64,000 nucleotides of DNA. Source: a virus. Positions 50,181-58,348 of this stretch are shown here, piece by piece. How positions within the stretch are numbered: the first letter of the stretch is position 1; every line of letters starts with the position of its first letter. The stretch spans positions 1 through 64,000 of the IMG/VR virus record IMGVR_UViG_3300047171_000080; one strand, written 5' to 3'. Under the pieces are notes generated by a model. The model was not told where the DNA came from. It worked only from the letters and a program-made list of their open reading frames with translations, and did no database searches. The position numbers were made by a program, and so were the translations under genes.

Positions 50181-50371
50181 GATGGCGGCACCGCGAGGCG
50201 GTATTTTACGAGCTCGCAAAACTGTTCCGGCGACACGACGAGTTCGCCGCGCTCGAACCGATACGTGGCTTCGGTATCCGTCGCGACAACCGAAAGCAAT
50301 GAACCGAGCTTCGAGATGTCGATGGTCGAGCGCGGTACTTCGCTCGCGCTTTCGAAGAGCGGGCCGTTCAT
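50177..50371 (-). CDS. Small hypothetical protein
   Basis: Encodes 64 residues, start MNGPLFESASEVPRSTIDIS; a beta-alpha sequence (TYRFERGELVVSPEQFCEL). Unknown. Confidence 0.55.
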   Translation of the reverse strand: MNGPLFESASEVPRSTIDISKLGSLLSVVATDTEATYRFERGELVVSPEQFCELVKYRLAVPPS

Positions 50372-50670
50372 GCGACGCCTTCCACATCGGCGTTACGCCG
50401 TACGAGCGCACAAAGGCGTTCACAAAGCGTATCGTACGGCAGCGCCGCGATCGCGGCGCGCACGAGCTCGCGATCGCAAACTACAGCTGGCTGATGAGTC
50501 GGACGGAAATACCTCGCGCGACGAAGCGCTGCTGCAGTCGATTTCCGGTCACGATCGGGAAAGGCCGCGATCGCCGCGGCGACGCCGCCTTCGCGATACC
50601 GCTCAAGTAATGTCGCTTCATCGCGCGTGCTCCAAACCAGTCGCGTCGTACGCGTTCGCCCGCTGCCCAT
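50368..50670 (-). CDS. SANT/Myb-like helix-turn-helix protein
   Basis: Encodes 100 residues from ATG at 50670. LVWSTRDEATLLERYREGGV and IAAFPDRDRKSTAAALRRARYF is the W-x2-xE...L...R-x3-A-x3-R pattern of SANT/GcrA-like domains. Directly follows the helicase gene (TGATG overlap). A similar domain is in 52285-53040. Confidence 0.65.
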   Translation of the reverse strand: MGSGRTRTTRLVWSTRDEATLLERYREGGVAAAIAAFPDRDRKSTAAALRRARYFRPTHQPAVVCDRELVRAAIAALPYDTLCERLCALVRRNADVEGVA

Positions 50671-52052
50671 CAGACGAACTCCATCTGCGGCTCTTCGACC
50701 GGCTCTGGCTGTGGCTCGAACCACGGCGGATTTCCGCCCTCGAGCCACATGGATCGCGCCCCGACAAACTCCATGTTGTCGACGACGCCGCTCTCGCCCT
50801 CACGCGCGCCGAGCACGATGAATTTGCCCTCGCGGCGTTCGTCCGGCGTGCCGTTGGGTCTGGGACGATAGGGCGCGACGATCGCGTGTGCATGGCCTTC
50901 GGGGTTGCCCCCATCGCGTATATCGCGCATCGTCGGCGGCCCGTTCATGCCTTCGCGGTTCACGTGCTGGACCGCGTGCACAACGAGTCCAAATTCTTTC
51001 GCGAGTCGCAGCAGCGATCGATAGACGAAATCCATGCGGTCGTTTTTGGTCGATCGATCGCCCTTGGCCGCATCGACGTCGCCTAGAAAGTTGATGCCGT
51101 CGATGCAGAGCGCACGGATCCGCTGCGTGCGCGAGAGCACGCGTAGCTCGCGACGCAGATCCGAGAGCCGCATAACGCTCCGCAGATCGTAGAGATAGAG
51201 CGGCCGCTCCGCCATCTTCTCGATACCGAGTGCGATCTTGGTGAACTCGTATTCGGACAAATCGCCTTCGCGCTGCCGGCGAACCGAAACACCGCCGTAA
51301 AGCGCGCCGTAGCGCATCGAGATCTCCGCTTCTTGCATTTCAAGCGATGCGAGCGCGACGGCGCCGTAGTGCGCGGCGATGAAATCGCAGAGTTGAAACA
51401 GATTCGCGCTCTTGCCCGACTTTGCGGCCGCTGGCCAGAGCACCATTTCGCCCGGCATGACGGCGCCGATAAGCTTGTTGAGGCGAGGGTACGGCGTCAG
51501 GATCGCGTCGCTATCAACGGTGCCGGTCGAGCGCTCGAGCAAACGCATATAATTCGCTTTAAGCGCGGCGTAGATGTGAACGCCGCCGGTCTTTGGAGCT
51601 CCGCGATCGACAGCAGCGGAGAACGCAGTTTCTGCTTCCGCGATCGCGGCGTCTACGTCCATCTCGCCGTCGAATCCGATCGACGAAATCCGCTGGCCGG
51701 CTGCGATGAGATCGCGGAGTCGAGACTTCTCGCGCACGATGTTGGCGAAATACTCGGCCGTACTCGCATCGCCAAGCGACTCGGCACAGAGCGACGACAG
51801 ATACGCAAGGCCACCGACGTGCTCGAGCTTCTGGCGATCGCGCAGTCTTTCCGCGACGCTAATCTTATCGACCGGTTTACTCGCCGTTGCGAGTTCCGTG
51901 ATCGTGCTCCAAATAGTTTCATGCACGACGGAATAGAAATCGCGCGGCGCAACGATGTCGACCGCGGCGTCCACTGCTTCACGTGAAACAAGTGCGGCAC
52001 CAATCGTTGCCATTTCCGACTCAAGCGACGACGGCGGAATACGATCGCTCAT
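50670..52052 (-). CDS. DnaB-like replicative helicase
   Basis: Encodes 460 residues from ATG at 52052. N-terminal PSSLESEMATIGAAL..PRDFY..VHETIW is the DnaB N-domain. The RecA-like core has Walker A AAAKSGKS (about residues 208-215), LASLEMQEAEISMRY and ALCIDGINFL. The C-terminal Q/H motif is VVHAVQHVNRE. Unwinds DNA at the phage origin; loader is likely the product of 53037-53966. Confidence 0.85.
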   Translation of the reverse strand: MSDRIPPSSLESEMATIGAALVSREAVDAAVDIVAPRDFYSVVHETIWSTITELATASKPVDKISVAERLRDRQKLEHVGGLAYLSSLCAESLGDASTAEYFANIVREKSRLRDLIAAGQRISSIGFDGEMDVDAAIAEAETAFSAAVDRGAPKTGGVHIYAALKANYMRLLERSTGTVDSDAILTPYPRLNKLIGAVMPGEMVLWPAAAKSGKSANLFQLCDFIAAHYGAVALASLEMQEAEISMRYGALYGGVSVRRQREGDLSEYEFTKIALGIEKMAERPLYLYDLRSVMRLSDLRRELRVLSRTQRIRALCIDGINFLGDVDAAKGDRSTKNDRMDFVYRSLLRLAKEFGLVVHAVQHVNREGMNGPPTMRDIRDGGNPEGHAHAIVAPYRPRPNGTPDERREGKFIVLGAREGESGVVDNMEFVGARSMWLEGGNPPWFEPQPEPVEEPQMEFV

Positions 52053-52288
52053 GCGATCACTCCGAGCGCGCGTAGATGCTCCACGAGAGCGTCGGCAGCG
52101 CGCGCGCGCACGCCCGGGATCTGCACGCATGTTCCGCGCGCCTTGTGCGTCCCGATCGCGTTACGGCTCAAAAGTTCCGCGTTGCAATCCGGGCAGTGGA
52201 CCGCACCAAACTCCGACAGGCGTTTTTCACGAGCGGCATGATATTGCTGGTGCGCACTACCCGTGCGTCGCATCGCGAGTACGCTCAT
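52049..52288 (-). CDS. Small C2H2-like zinc-finger protein
   Basis: Encodes 79 residues from ATG at 52288. VHCPDCNAELLSRNAIGTHKARGTC has two cysteines, H and C in zinc-finger spacing. The C-terminus is helical. Lies between helicase and SANT-like genes. Confidence 0.6.
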   Translation of the reverse strand: MSVLAMRRTGSAHQQYHAAREKRLSEFGAVHCPDCNAELLSRNAIGTHKARGTCVQIPGVRARAADALVEHLRALGVIA

Positions 52289-53040
52289 TTCGTCGCGGCC
52301 TTCGCGAGCTGCTCGATGCACGCGTACACCGCGGGCCCTGCGACTCGCAGATCTCGCACGAGTTGCGGCACGACGAAATTCGTGAGCCGCTTGCGCACGA
52401 TGTCCGTGTCGCCTTTGTCGATCGTCGCCTTGAGCGGGCCGCCCGGCATTGCGATCGGATCGGGTTCTTTGGCCGCATGCGTGCCGTTCGCAAGCGTCGG
52501 GCCCACGTAGTCCGCCTTGATCGTGCAAATTTGCATGCGCAGATCCTCGGCGCGCTTAACGGCCGCCGCGTGCAGCTTTTCGAGCCGTTTCGTCTTGCGA
52601 TTTTTCGCGGCGGCTTCGCGCTCTTGGGCGCGTCGGAGTTGCTGCGCCGCGGCGTAGTCGCGTTCGGCCGCAAGCTGCGCGAGCTTGGCTTGCGTCGCCG
52701 CGATCCGCGCGTCGTATTTTTCCTGGATCGTAAGCTTTTGGGCCGCAGTTTTCTTCCCGGAAGTTCCGGGGTTGCGGGCGACGACGACGTCGTTTCCGTG
52801 TCCCGCGCTCTTGCCGGCGAGCGAGATGCCATTCACGGCACACGCCTGTCGGATGCCGCCTTCGGAGCGATCGGAGAAGTGCGCGGCCGCAGCGGAAAAA
52901 CCGCCCGAGTCTACCAGCTCGCGGAGTTTCGAAACGCGCTCGTCGTCCCAAAATTTACTCACCGATACCCCCCCCCCCCCGGTGTGGATAAAGTGCGGGA
53001 ACCATGCGACGATCGCCGCAAGCAAGACGCCTCGGATCAT
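52285..53040 (-). CDS. HTH/SANT-like protein fused to a membrane peptide through G13
   Basis: As sequenced, ATG at 53040 (overlapping the replication gene stop) gives 251 residues: a hydrophobic stretch MIRGVLLAAIVAWFPHF, then glycines from a G13 run, then a SANT-like domain (VSKFWDDERVSKLRELVDSG to RQACAVNGISL), a long coiled coil and a C-terminal domain. The natural start of the soluble protein is probably the GTG at 52962, with the G run as its ribosome site. A change in tract length would separate a short membrane peptide from the DNA-binding protein. Confidence 0.6.
   Translation of the reverse strand: MIRGVLLAAIVAWFPHFIHTGGGGVSVSKFWDDERVSKLRELVDSGGFSAAAAHFSDRSEGGIRQACAVNGISLAGKSAGHGNDVVVARNPGTSGKKTAAQKLTIQEKYDARIAATQAKLAQLAAERDYAAAQQLRRAQEREAAAKNRKTKRLEKLHAAAVKRAEDLRMQICTIKADYVGPTLANGTHAAKEPDPIAMPGGPLKATIDKGDTDIVRKRLTNFVVPQLVRDLRVAGPAVYACIEQLAKAATK
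52968..52980 (-). repeat. G13 homopolymer tract
   Basis: Thirteen C on the plus strand. Lies between the membrane peptide frame and the GTG at 52962. With 13 bases the two are in one frame; one base more or fewer ends the upper frame within four codons (YR-stop or GIGE-stop). Confidence 0.75.
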
Positions 53041-53966
53041 GCGCGCTGATCCTCGGGCACCGTGTAGGGCAGCCCGTCGATCGAACCGTCGTCCACGCCG
53101 CGACGTGCGCCGATGATCGGCTTCGAATCGCGCGGCGGAAGAAAAGCGACGGCGGTCTTCGCCGACGCCCCGAAAAGCGGTTTGCCGTTTTGCGATAGCC
53201 ATGCGTCGCAGAATGCTCGCCACGTATCGGCGACAGAGGCGCCACGAGAGCGAAAGATCGCGAGCGCAGCCACGTAATCAGGCCCATGTTTTTTTTGCGC
53301 GTCTGGCGATTTCGCGTTGCCGAAAGCCGCGAGAAACTTTTGGGCCACGCGCTTGAGCGGCTCGATTTCCTCGGGCAGCATGGCCGGAAGCGACTCTGGC
53401 AACAGAGGCGGTTCGAGGCTTTTTTCCGTTCCGAGCGCGGTAGTTACGCTAGTAACTACCGAAGTAGCGTCAGCTACTTCTCTGTTCTTACTTCTCTGTT
53501 CTACCGGGTTACATTGCGTTACCGTAACGTTACGCCGCGTTACACGTAACGCTTGTGTAACGCCATTCTCGCCGTTACTTGGCGCGTTACCCGATGCGTT
53601 ACGCTGTAACGCTTTTTGCTCGCGATGTTTGCGAACGCGTTCTGCGCTGGACGACCTTCTAGGCGTCGTTTGCTCTTCAAAACGGGCCACCATTATGCAG
53701 CCGTCCTCACGAATGACCCAGAGCCCGATGTCGACGAGCTCTTCCAAAATCGATCGCATTCGGGAGCGCTCGACGTACAGATCGTCGGCCAATTCGTCGA
53801 TCGTAAAGAAGCCGACGCTGCTCTGAAATGTTCCGACTTCGAAGCCGTCGTCGGCGCATTCTTGGGCCAAAGTGAGCCCTTTGAAGTAGACGAAACCAGC
53901 CCGATCGGATACGCGCCTGAGCCGCTTTGAATGGCGAACGCTAGTCTCGACTTTAACGAACGGCAT
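53037..53966 (-). CDS. Phage replication organizer/origin-binding protein
   Basis: Encodes 309 residues. N-terminal winged helix: FVKVETSVRHSKRLRRVSDR, GFFTIDELADDLYVERSRMR, LVDIGLWVIREDGCIMV. A variable linker (residues about 110-175) is coded by the iteron-like repeats. The C-terminal helical domain (PDYVAALAIFRSRGASVADT) probably contacts the DnaB-like helicase. Layout matches replication proteins of the lambda O/DnaD type. Confidence 0.75.
   Translation of the reverse strand: MPFVKVETSVRHSKRLRRVSDRAGFVYFKGLTLAQECADDGFEVGTFQSSVGFFTIDELADDLYVERSRMRSILEELVDIGLWVIREDGCIMVARFEEQTTPRRSSSAERVRKHREQKALQRNASGNAPSNGENGVTQALRVTRRNVTVTQCNPVEQRSKNREVADATSVVTSVTTALGTEKSLEPPLLPESLPAMLPEEIEPLKRVAQKFLAAFGNAKSPDAQKKHGPDYVAALAIFRSRGASVADTWRAFCDAWLSQNGKPLFGASAKTAVAFLPPRDSKPIIGARRGVDDGSIDGLPYTVPEDQRA
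53441..53610. repeat. Iteron-like cluster, candidate replication origin
   Basis: Within 170 bp of the replication gene are TAGTTAC-GCTA-GTAACTA (53441-53458), hairpin GAAGTAGC-GTCA-GCTACTTC (53461-53480), a perfect 14-bp tandem repeat TACTTCTCTGTTCT (53475-53502), and nine or more GTTAC/GTAAC half-sites at 53508-53610. These include GTTACCGTAAC (53518-53528), GTTACACGTAAC (53539-53550) and GTTACGCTGTAAC (53598-53610). An origin inside the initiator gene is the lambda O arrangement. Confidence 0.7.
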
Positions 53967-54026
53967 GAAAACTGAAAACCATCCTCGGTCATAAGAAGCG
54001 AGCTCGCGGCACCGAAATTTGAAGCA

Positions 54027-54260
54027 TCAGGGCGTCACCGCCGCGCGTATGATCTGCGCGACGAAATAGAGCCCGCAGAGCCCCAGAATCGTCCACTGGA
54101 TGGCATCGCCGCGAGACATCTTGCGCGGCAGACGCGCGGGATGTTCAGACTCGCGCCAGCCCGATCGCCATGTCGCCGGCTGCGGCAACGCGCCGTCCTG
54201 GCCACGCTCGTACCGTCGACGTTGACCGGCTGCGATCGTCGCGTACGGATGCGCCTTCAT
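54027..54260 (-). CDS. Small C-terminally anchored membrane protein
   Basis: Encodes 77 residues. A basic soluble part precedes one transmembrane helix near the end (about residues 54-72, AIQWTILGLCGLYFVAQIIR). Unknown. Confidence 0.6.
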   Translation of the reverse strand: MKAHPYATIAAGQRRRYERGQDGALPQPATWRSGWRESEHPARLPRKMSRGDAIQWTILGLCGLYFVAQIIRAAVTP

Positions 54261-54544
54261 CGACCTGATCCTCGCGCTGCGCGGCGCGCCCTATAGAAAT
54301 CGAGCAACTCGCATAGCGAGCCGATCATCGGCGTTTCGCCTGCGTTCGCGATAGCGACGAGCCGCGAGCGAAAGCATTCCGGACAGACCGGCCACATCGA
54401 TATCTCGTCTCGGACCTGTGAACCCACGGTTTGCGTAGGCACGAAAAGGCATTCGGGCTCGCCGGGCATCGACAGATTCGGTCCCGAGCAAAGAACCGTT
54501 CCGCTGCGTATATTTTGCCGCTGCTCATCTACTAAGATCTTCAC
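54257..54544 (-). CDS. Small cysteine-containing protein
   Basis: Encodes 95 residues. VCPECFRSRLVAIANA with an earlier C could form a zinc site. Helical, basic C-terminus. Unknown. Confidence 0.6.
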   Translation of the reverse strand: MKILVDEQRQNIRSGTVLCSGPNLSMPGEPECLFVPTQTVGSQVRDEISMWPVCPECFRSRLVAIANAGETPMIGSLCELLDFYRARRAARGSGR

Positions 54545-54816
54545 GCCTCGGCCGCCGCCGTCTCACGCGGCTCAAGCACGATCTGACCGAGCAACGTGCA
54601 CGTGACACTCGGATTGTTTTTGACCAAAACGCCAAATGCGACTCCGAACGACTCGGCACTTTCGATCTCCGCCATCGTTTCTGGCGTGACGGGCGTATAC
54701 GAATAGAGCCCGCTTTCGCCGGATTTTTTGGGCGGGAACGCGACCTCCATCGTCTGGGTCGCGGCGTCGTATCCGTACTCCGCGATCGCGCGGGAGTTTG
54801 CGGGCTTTCTATCCAT
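54541..54816 (-). CDS. KTSC-domain protein
   Basis: Encodes 91 residues. SRAIAEYGYDAATQTMEVAF, GLYSYTPVTPETMAEIESAE and SFGVAFGVLVKNN follow the KTSC fold (S-x-I-x4-YD...L-x-V-x-F...Y-x-Y...A-x-S-x-G-x-x-F). KTSC proteins accompany lysyl-tRNA synthetase or stand alone in phages; the role is not known. Confidence 0.75.
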   Translation of the reverse strand: MDRKPANSRAIAEYGYDAATQTMEVAFPPKKSGESGLYSYTPVTPETMAEIESAESFGVAFGVLVKNNPSVTCTLLGQIVLEPRETAAAEA

Positions 54817-55822
54817 GCGTCCGTCCTTTCAGCCGCTGAAGAAATACGTTGACCGAGCGCATCGATAACCGCCGTAGCTCGTATGTGGTCTCGCCGTCGA
54901 TCTCAAGCGAGACCGACGCGATGAGATCCGATGCCTCGGTTTCGGAGAGCTTCGCGCGCTCGATCGCGCGCTCAAGATTGGTCACGACGCCATCTGCGAG
55001 CAATCCACCGGAACCGTGAAGTGCCGCATTATGCGTTGCTGGCGGCCGCTCTTGATCAGCGGGGTACGCCGAAGGTAACGGCAACGCGTTGAGCGCGGCG
55101 ATGAGCGTTTCGGCTTCGCGAGCATCGAGCGACTCGAGCTTTGTACTGCCGGTCGCACTGACGGACCGTACGAGCTCTTTCATGCGATCGGACTCGAGCG
55201 CGATTTCGCGAGCAAGTGCGCTCGTTCGGATCTGCGCGCGCTGCCGATCGCTGGGTGGCCCGACCTCTTCGCGGTTTTCTGCGCCGCGCTGCGTCGGCAA
55301 CGCCTGACCCGAATTATGCTCGGGACGGCACAGCGACGTTATCGCTTTACCGCCGCCGACGAATGTGATGAGCGTAACGTACCCGAACTTGATCGTGTCG
55401 TTCGCGCCTTCGCACATCGTCGGATCGTCGGTCGGCTGACCGCCGCGCGAGTACTTCACTTTCGGCGGCATCGTCTTGCCGTGTTTTTTCTCTTCGCCGA
55501 AGTCCCGGCGCTTGTACAAGTCGCCGCGGTAGTAGACGCCTTCGCCTTCGCCATCGCGAAACGTCACGTGCTTCGCACCGATCAAAGACCAATCGAACGT
55601 CTCGTGCATCGCGTACGGCAGCGTGTAGCCGCCGCGCGGGATCTCCGCGCCCGACGACCACCCGCGCGCGCCGAACTGCCGCATCGCAGCGTACGCATCG
55701 TCGATGCTCGCTACTTCAACGAACAGCTCCATGCCGATCTGATTGACCACGCGCAGCGTCGCGCGGCGCGCATTCGCGTTGCGCAGATCGCGGACGTTGT
55801 CCGCAACTTCCGGCGCGCTCAC
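54809..55822 (-). CDS. Hypothetical protein, 337 residues
   Basis: N-terminal half is a compact alpha/beta region (GMELFVEVASIDDAYAAM, WSSGAEIPRGGYTLPYAMH, FDWSLIGAKHVTFRDGEGEG). A cysteine-containing central part (TMCEGANDTIKFGYVTLI) and a helical C-terminus follow. I cannot place it in a family. It neighbours the unknown 55819 gene and may work with it in DNA metabolism. Confidence 0.65.
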   Translation of the reverse strand: MSAPEVADNVRDLRNANARRATLRVVNQIGMELFVEVASIDDAYAAMRQFGARGWSSGAEIPRGGYTLPYAMHETFDWSLIGAKHVTFRDGEGEGVYYRGDLYKRRDFGEEKKHGKTMPPKVKYSRGGQPTDDPTMCEGANDTIKFGYVTLITFVGGGKAITSLCRPEHNSGQALPTQRGAENREEVGPPSDRQRAQIRTSALAREIALESDRMKELVRSVSATGSTKLESLDAREAETLIAALNALPLPSAYPADQERPPATHNAALHGSGGLLADGVVTNLERAIERAKLSETEASDLIASVSLEIDGETTYELRRLSMRSVNVFLQRLKGRTHG

Positions 55823-56601
55823 GCCGACGCCTCGACGGTTTTCATCGGAGCGGACACGGCGTGTGGCTTGATCGTCAGCTTGTCGCGGCCGCGCGCACGT
55901 GGCATCGCGGCTTTGATCGCGGTCTCCACGGCGGTTCCGGTATGCTTCTTCGCGATCCCCATGATCGCGACCGAAGATCCCGGCGTGATTACTTCCGGAC
56001 GTCGATGCGCCGCGACCGTAATGGTCACGGACGTGTCGCCGGGGGCGCCGGCGAGCGCGCGCGCAAGCTCCTTGACCGTCGTCGTGAACGTGCGTTCCTC
56101 GACGTCGGCAGCGGGCGCGACCGTGACAAGTTTCGCGGCCTCGTCCGGCGACAGATCGCGAGCGATCAGCTGCAGCGAATGGACGTCCGGCCGATACGCC
56201 TCGAACGTGCTTTCCAATTCGAAGAGAACGGTCGGATCTGGGATCGAGACCTTCGTAACGTCCGCGGCGTCGCGACGTTTCTGCAGGCGGCGCATGACGC
56301 CATCCTCGCCGATGCGGTTGACCCAGTCGATCGGTGCGATGTACTTCGCCAGTCGGTCCTCTCTGACCGCACGAGCTTCTTTTACGATGCTCTTGAGGCG
56401 ATCGTCATCGATCGAGTCGATGAGCGCGTCGAACTGCTCGCGGCTAGCGAGAAGCGCGTCGCGTTCGGCTGGCGACGCGTTCGAGACGCGGAACAGCCAC
56501 ATGAGGTTGGCGACGTCTACCTTGAGCGGATCCGCCGCCAATTTGGCGACGATGCGCGCGGTGTCGGTAAGGACGACCGGTGCGAGCGTGCTATCGGACA
56601 T
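55819..56601 (-). CDS. Hypothetical protein, 260 residues
   Basis: Helical N-terminal half with many charged residues (DALIDSIDDDRLKSIVKEAR); C-terminal half is beta-rich and basic (KHTGTAVETAIKAAMPRARG). Overlaps the genes on both sides. No family recognised. Confidence 0.65.
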   Translation of the reverse strand: MSDSTLAPVVLTDTARIVAKLAADPLKVDVANLMWLFRVSNASPAERDALLASREQFDALIDSIDDDRLKSIVKEARAVREDRLAKYIAPIDWVNRIGEDGVMRRLQKRRDAADVTKVSIPDPTVLFELESTFEAYRPDVHSLQLIARDLSPDEAAKLVTVAPAADVEERTFTTTVKELARALAGAPGDTSVTITVAAHRRPEVITPGSSVAIMGIAKKHTGTAVETAIKAAMPRARGRDKLTIKPHAVSAPMKTVEASA

Positions 56602-56719
56602 TGCGGTCGCTCACGATCGCGCGCAACACCACATAGGTGCCGATGCAGACGAGAAGTATGGTCACGACGCCGATAACAATCGCGGCGTTGACGTCGGAAG
56701 CGTTGCTGAGGTCGCTCAT
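56591..56719 (-). CDS. 42-residue membrane peptide
   Basis: Starts MSDLSNASDVNAAIVIGV and carries one transmembrane helix (about residues 12-34). Stop lies 11 bases inside the next gene; start overlaps the previous stop. A possible small inhibitor or membrane anchor. Confidence 0.5.
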   Translation of the reverse strand: MSDLSNASDVNAAIVIGVVTILLVCIGTYVVLRAIVSDRNVR

Positions 56720-56889
56720 ACGTTCGACTCCAAACGTAGTTCGTCGCTGGCATCGGTGGTAAGCCGATAGAGCTGGACCACAAGGATCTTTGCAGCCACG
56801 GCGTTGGGAGCGTCGGTTTCTGCGAACTCAAGCATCGCCGACGCGCGACGCAGTTCGGACGCGATGTCTTTACGTGTTCTCGCGGTCAT
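56716..56889 (-). CDS. Small helical protein
   Basis: Encodes 57 residues, MTARTRKDIASELRRASAML onward, a two-helix sequence. ATGA at both ends. Unknown. Confidence 0.55.
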   Translation of the reverse strand: MTARTRKDIASELRRASAMLEFAETDAPNAVAAKILVVQLYRLTTDASDELRLESNV

Positions 56890-57146
56890 GCGACCACCCG
56901 GGGAGAGGTCTCTTCGGCCAGCGTTCCGAGGTCGTCTGCGAGTTTTTGGATGAGCGGTCGTAATAGGCTCGCCGGCGACACGCCTTCAGAAATGCGGCAG
57001 AGCGATGCGCGGGCTTGAGCGACGAGTCGATCGTACTCTTCGATCGCGTAGCACGATGCGCAGTACGGGCGCTGCAGAGGCAACCCGCGGCGATCGTAGA
57101 CGGTGAAAAGTTTTAGGGCCGGAGCAGCGCAGTCGATGCATTCCAT
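56886..57146 (-). CDS. Zinc-ribbon protein
   Basis: Encodes 86 residues. CIDCAAPALKLF...PYCASC gives a four-cysteine ribbon; helical C-terminus. Unknown. Confidence 0.6.
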   Translation of the reverse strand: MECIDCAAPALKLFTVYDRRGLPLQRPYCASCYAIEEYDRLVAQARASLCRISEGVSPASLLRPLIQKLADDLGTLAEETSPRVVA

Positions 57147-57304
57147 TAACGCGTCACCATCGTGAAAACGAGGGATAGCACGTCGTGGCCATGCGTGATA
57201 ACGTTCAAACTCGGACCGCTCGGGCTAAATCGCGCTAACGGGCTATTTGACGTGGACTTTGCGGTGCGCGATACACAGCTTGCAGGATGTGCGGATACGC
57301 TCAC
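57146..57304 (-). CDS. 52-residue hypothetical protein
   Basis: GTG start overlaps the previous stop (GTGA) and the TAA overlaps the next start (TAATG), filling this gap exactly. The composition (serine-rich, then NVITHGHDVLSLVFTM) is not distinctive. Confidence 0.45.
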   Translation of the reverse strand: MSVSAHPASCVSRTAKSTSNSPLARFSPSGPSLNVITHGHDVLSLVFTMVTR

Positions 57305-57618
57305 GGCGTCACGCTCTCCCAAAACGAGTCGGCGATCTTCGCCGGGCGGACCGGCTCGACGCCGATCGACGGTGACGGAACCGGCTTGCCGATCGCGGCA
57401 TAGTCACCGTCCTCGACGACGATAACAAACTCTTGCGTAAGCGGTCCATCGGATGAACCCAAACGAAACGGCTTCGAGAGCGACGCCTGCACGACCGAGA
57501 GCATGGCGTCACGGTCCTTACCGACGGTATCGACCAGACTATCGTCAATGTATACGTCGACGTGATCGGGAACGCCGACGAGAGCGGCACGCAGATCCCC
57601 GGCGCAAAAACGGTTCAC
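57301..57618 (-). CDS. Small conserved-type phage protein
   Basis: Encodes 105 residues from GTG. DLRAALVGVPDHVDVYIDDS is a motif (DL..AL.G.PDD..V.V) seen in many phage proteins of unknown role. Beta-type middle. ATGA/GTGA coupling at both ends. Confidence 0.6.
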   Translation of the reverse strand: MNRFCAGDLRAALVGVPDHVDVYIDDSLVDTVGKDRDAMLSVVQASLSKPFRLGSSDGPLTQEFVIVVEDGDYAAIGKPVPSPSIGVEPVRPAKIADSFWESVTP

Positions 57619-58019
57619 GCGAACGCACCCGACGCGAGCTTTGCGAAATAGTTTTTGTCGATAACGGGCAGAGGCGCTTCGGTGAGCTCGTAATCGTAGC
57701 TGCAATGAAAGCAACGCGCGACGTCGTCGGCACCGATCGCGACGGCAGCGCGATCAGAATGCGATGCGCAGGCAGTCTCGTACCAGGATTTGCCGCGACC
57801 GAGGCGCGCCGTAGGCGTGTGCCGCGCGTGCAGGCCGCAGAGATTTTGCTCGGTCTTTGGGTCATAATGGCCGGCGCGAGCGTTGCACAGGCGCGTCGCA
57901 TTGCGTCCGCGTTTGAGTGCGCGATCGCACGTAGCGATCTCCGCGCGAACGATTCGCCGCGTGCCGTTCGCGCGCGAAATCAGCTTGACGGGGGTGGCCC
58001 AGTCGGGTAACGTGGACAT
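57615..58019 (-). CDS. Cysteine-containing early protein
   Basis: Encodes 134 residues from ATG at 58019 (GGGACTG upstream). CDRALKRGRNATRLCNARAG, CGLHARH and CFHC suggest zinc binding. An in-frame ATG at 58115 overlapping the upstream stop would add 32 residues through the hairpin at 58035-58064; the shorter form is preferred but not certain. Confidence 0.55.
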   Translation of the reverse strand: MSTLPDWATPVKLISRANGTRRIVRAEIATCDRALKRGRNATRLCNARAGHYDPKTEQNLCGLHARHTPTARLGRGKSWYETACASHSDRAAVAIGADDVARCFHCSYDYELTEAPLPVIDKNYFAKLASGAFA

Positions 58020-58034
58020 CGGTACAGTCCCTAT

Positions 58035-58064
58035 GCGGCCGCGATGGTGAGACATCGCGGCCGC
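58035..58064 (-). other. Perfect 12-bp hairpin in early mRNA
   Basis: GCGGCCGCGATG (58035-58046) and CATCGCGGCCGC (58053-58064) pair fully around a six-base loop. No T run follows, so it is probably a processing, pausing or protein-binding site between the excisionase-like and downstream early genes. Confidence 0.6.
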
Positions 58065-58111
58065 GGTCGTTTCCGCGATCGTCGCGGAGCCGCCGGCGCA
58101 GAGCGCCGAAA

Positions 58112-58348
58112 TCATTTGCCGCCTGCTGCGGCTGCGGGCCGACCAGTCGCGAGGTAGGACAGCCAGTCGACCTCCGCAACGCGATCGATCTTGCCGACGC
58201 GCGTCGGCAAGAGCGCGCCCGTTTCGATGAGGCGCGTGACGGTTTCGCTCGAGACGCCGTAGGTGCGCTCGATCTCGGCCTTCGTGAGGAGCTTCTGCCC
58301 GGTGAGGGCGCGAGCGCGCAGCGTCGCGGCGCCGCGGAAGCCGCTCAC
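58112..58348 (-). CDS. Excisionase-like HTH protein
   Basis: Encodes 78 residues. LLTKAEIERTYGVSSETVTR then GALLPTRVGKIDRVAEVDWLSY is the HTH_17/MerR-like winged helix of small excisionases and DNA-binding adaptors. Position near the start of the early operon agrees. It is far from the integrase gene, so an alternative is a transcription regulator. Confidence 0.65.
   Translation of the reverse strand: MSGFRGAATLRARALTGQKLLTKAEIERTYGVSSETVTRLIETGALLPTRVGKIDRVAEVDWLSYLATGRPAAAAGGK

Noticed and set aside
53475-53502. 14-bp tandem repeat as a CRISPR-type array
   Set aside because: Only two adjacent copies with no spacers, inside a coding gene. No CRISPR array was seen anywhere in the window.
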